A DNA stretch of 5,630 nucleotides from Candidatus Desantisiibacteriota bacterium. GTDB taxonomy: Bacteria; UBA9089; CG2-30-40-21. Below the pieces are notes generated by a model. That model worked only from the letters and a program-made list of their open reading frames with translations, had not been told where the DNA came from and did not search any database. The stretch covers positions 1 through 5,630 of the forward strand of contig JACQYP010000181.1 of assembly GCA_016208205.1 (NCBI GenBank), in the 5' to 3' direction. Each line of letters starts with the position of its first letter. Positions within the stretch are counted from its first letter, which is position 1. This document shows positions 5,130 to 5,630 of this stretch, piece by piece. Position numbers and translations under genes: made by a program.

Positions 5130-5630
5130 TTAATTCCTTAACTTTTTACAGGAAAGGTTGCCCATTCCTGCACTGTCCAAACATGGTTACTAAGTCCAGC
5201 CATCATTGATAGAGTCCGTTTATTATATGTTTCTGTTCCTACTTTTTCACGAAGTGTCCTTACCGGCCAACAAAAATTGTAACTAGACATTGTAAAATAA
5301 GTTGCTGCTTCATGCATCTCCCAATCCTTTGAAAAACAATATGTTTTTCGTACTTTTCGAGCATTCCTGTTTCGATCTGTACCATTTTGTCGCTCAATAA
5401 ATGCCGTATTAATTGTTTTACTTACAAGCGAGGTTAAAAGGGCTGCCTTTACTTCCTCTTTACCACCAAATACAACTCGCAAATCTACCTTTATTACTTT
5501 TCCATTTTCTCGTGTTTTATGCACTACTGCATACTTAAGTCTTGCAATATAATGTTCGTATTCCGCCTTCACCTTTCTTCGTACTGCTCCAACCATGCTG
5601 TCGTAAATTTCTTGCTCCTCGTTTACCATA
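5124..5630 (-). mobile_element. Partial IS1-like insertion sequence, one end visible
   Basis: The transposase reading frame stops at 5138-5140. The host gene frame is broken at 5130-5132, only a few bases away. The element end should therefore lie at about 5115-5137, where the plus strand reads TGTCCCTTAATTCCTTAAC with an 8-bp near-tandem CCTTAATT/CCTTAACT. The other end, and so the inverted repeat and target duplication, lie beyond the right edge. The exact boundary is an estimate. Confidence 0.6.
5138..5630 (-). CDS. IS1-family-like transposase, C-terminal part
   Basis: This is a DDE-type transposase, C-terminal 163 residues visible. From the ATG at 5627-5629, residues 73-100 read INTAFIERQNGT...RKVRKTYCFSK. 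This is the signature around the third catalytic acid (Glu79) of IS1-like transposases, where the norm is INTxxxERxNxTxR...LxRKTxxFSK. SYNFCWPVRTLRE follows at 116-128, then the tail RTLSMMAGLSNHVWTVQEW, close to the RTPAMAAGLTDHxW ending frequent in this group. The first catalytic Asp and the N-terminal DNA-binding part are not visible. The ATG at the edge is thus probably internal and the gene continues past 5630. The 3' end is intact, with TAA at 5138-5140. It interrupts the dockerin/cohesin gene. Confidence 0.8.
   Translation of the reverse strand, partial: MVNEEQEIYDSMVGAVRRKVKAEYEHYIARLKYAVVHKTRENGKVIKVDLRVVFGGKEEVKAALLTSLVSKTINTAFIERQNGTDRNRNARKVRKTYCFSKDWEMHEAATYFTMSSYNFCWPVRTLREKVGTETYNKRTLSMMAGLSNHVWTVQEWATFPVKS

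Noticed and set aside
1..5630. tRNA, rRNA or riboswitch genes
   Set aside because: No cloverleaf, rRNA-like conserved block or recognisable riboswitch core was seen on either strand by eye.

Overview
The window looks like an accessory, repeat-rich stretch of a moderately AT-rich Gram-negative-type bacterial chromosome. All recognisable genes lie on the minus strand. One protein fragment carries dockerin repeats, a cohesin-like domain and a YPNP-type C-terminal sorting/FlgD-like domain. That combination is common in uncultured candidate-phylum bacteria and in type IX secretion users, but the lineage cannot be fixed from the sequence alone.

Layout from right to left, in the direction of transcription. 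(1) 5138-5630 is the 3' part of an IS1-like insertion sequence that runs off the right edge. (2) 3984-5129 is the 3' remnant of a large extracellular protein gene (dockerin pair, cohesin-like domain, C-terminal sorting domain); its reading frame stops at 5130-5132, right at the insertion-sequence end, so the element appears to have cut the gene. (3) 3722-3983 is an intergenic region dominated by a roughly 162-bp element with nested inverted repeats. (4) 2675-3721 is an apparently intact pdxA (vitamin B6 synthesis), carrying a 45-bp in-frame insertion built from a perfect 8-bp-stem palindrome and a 16-bp flanking duplication. (5) 955-2541 is an intact exported adenosine-deaminase-family enzyme with all metal and catalytic residues. 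(6) 226-954 is a decayed piece of an NB-ARC/STAND NTPase that lacks its P-loop half and ends in an FG-GAP-like tail. (7) 1-155 holds a short plus-strand frame, open to the left edge, of unknown origin.

Only pdxA and the deaminase look functional. They are separated by 133 bp and each has a strong Shine-Dalgarno sequence; nothing indicates that they act in one pathway. The rest is debris of mobile elements and large modular proteins. The most unusual point is the palindromic repeat that has entered pdxA in frame and is translated as 15 extra residues, reminiscent in principle of the Rickettsia palindromic elements. I see no complete new multi-gene system. The deaminase next to a STAND fragment recalls nucleotide-acting defence systems, but the export signal and the missing P-loop argue against that.
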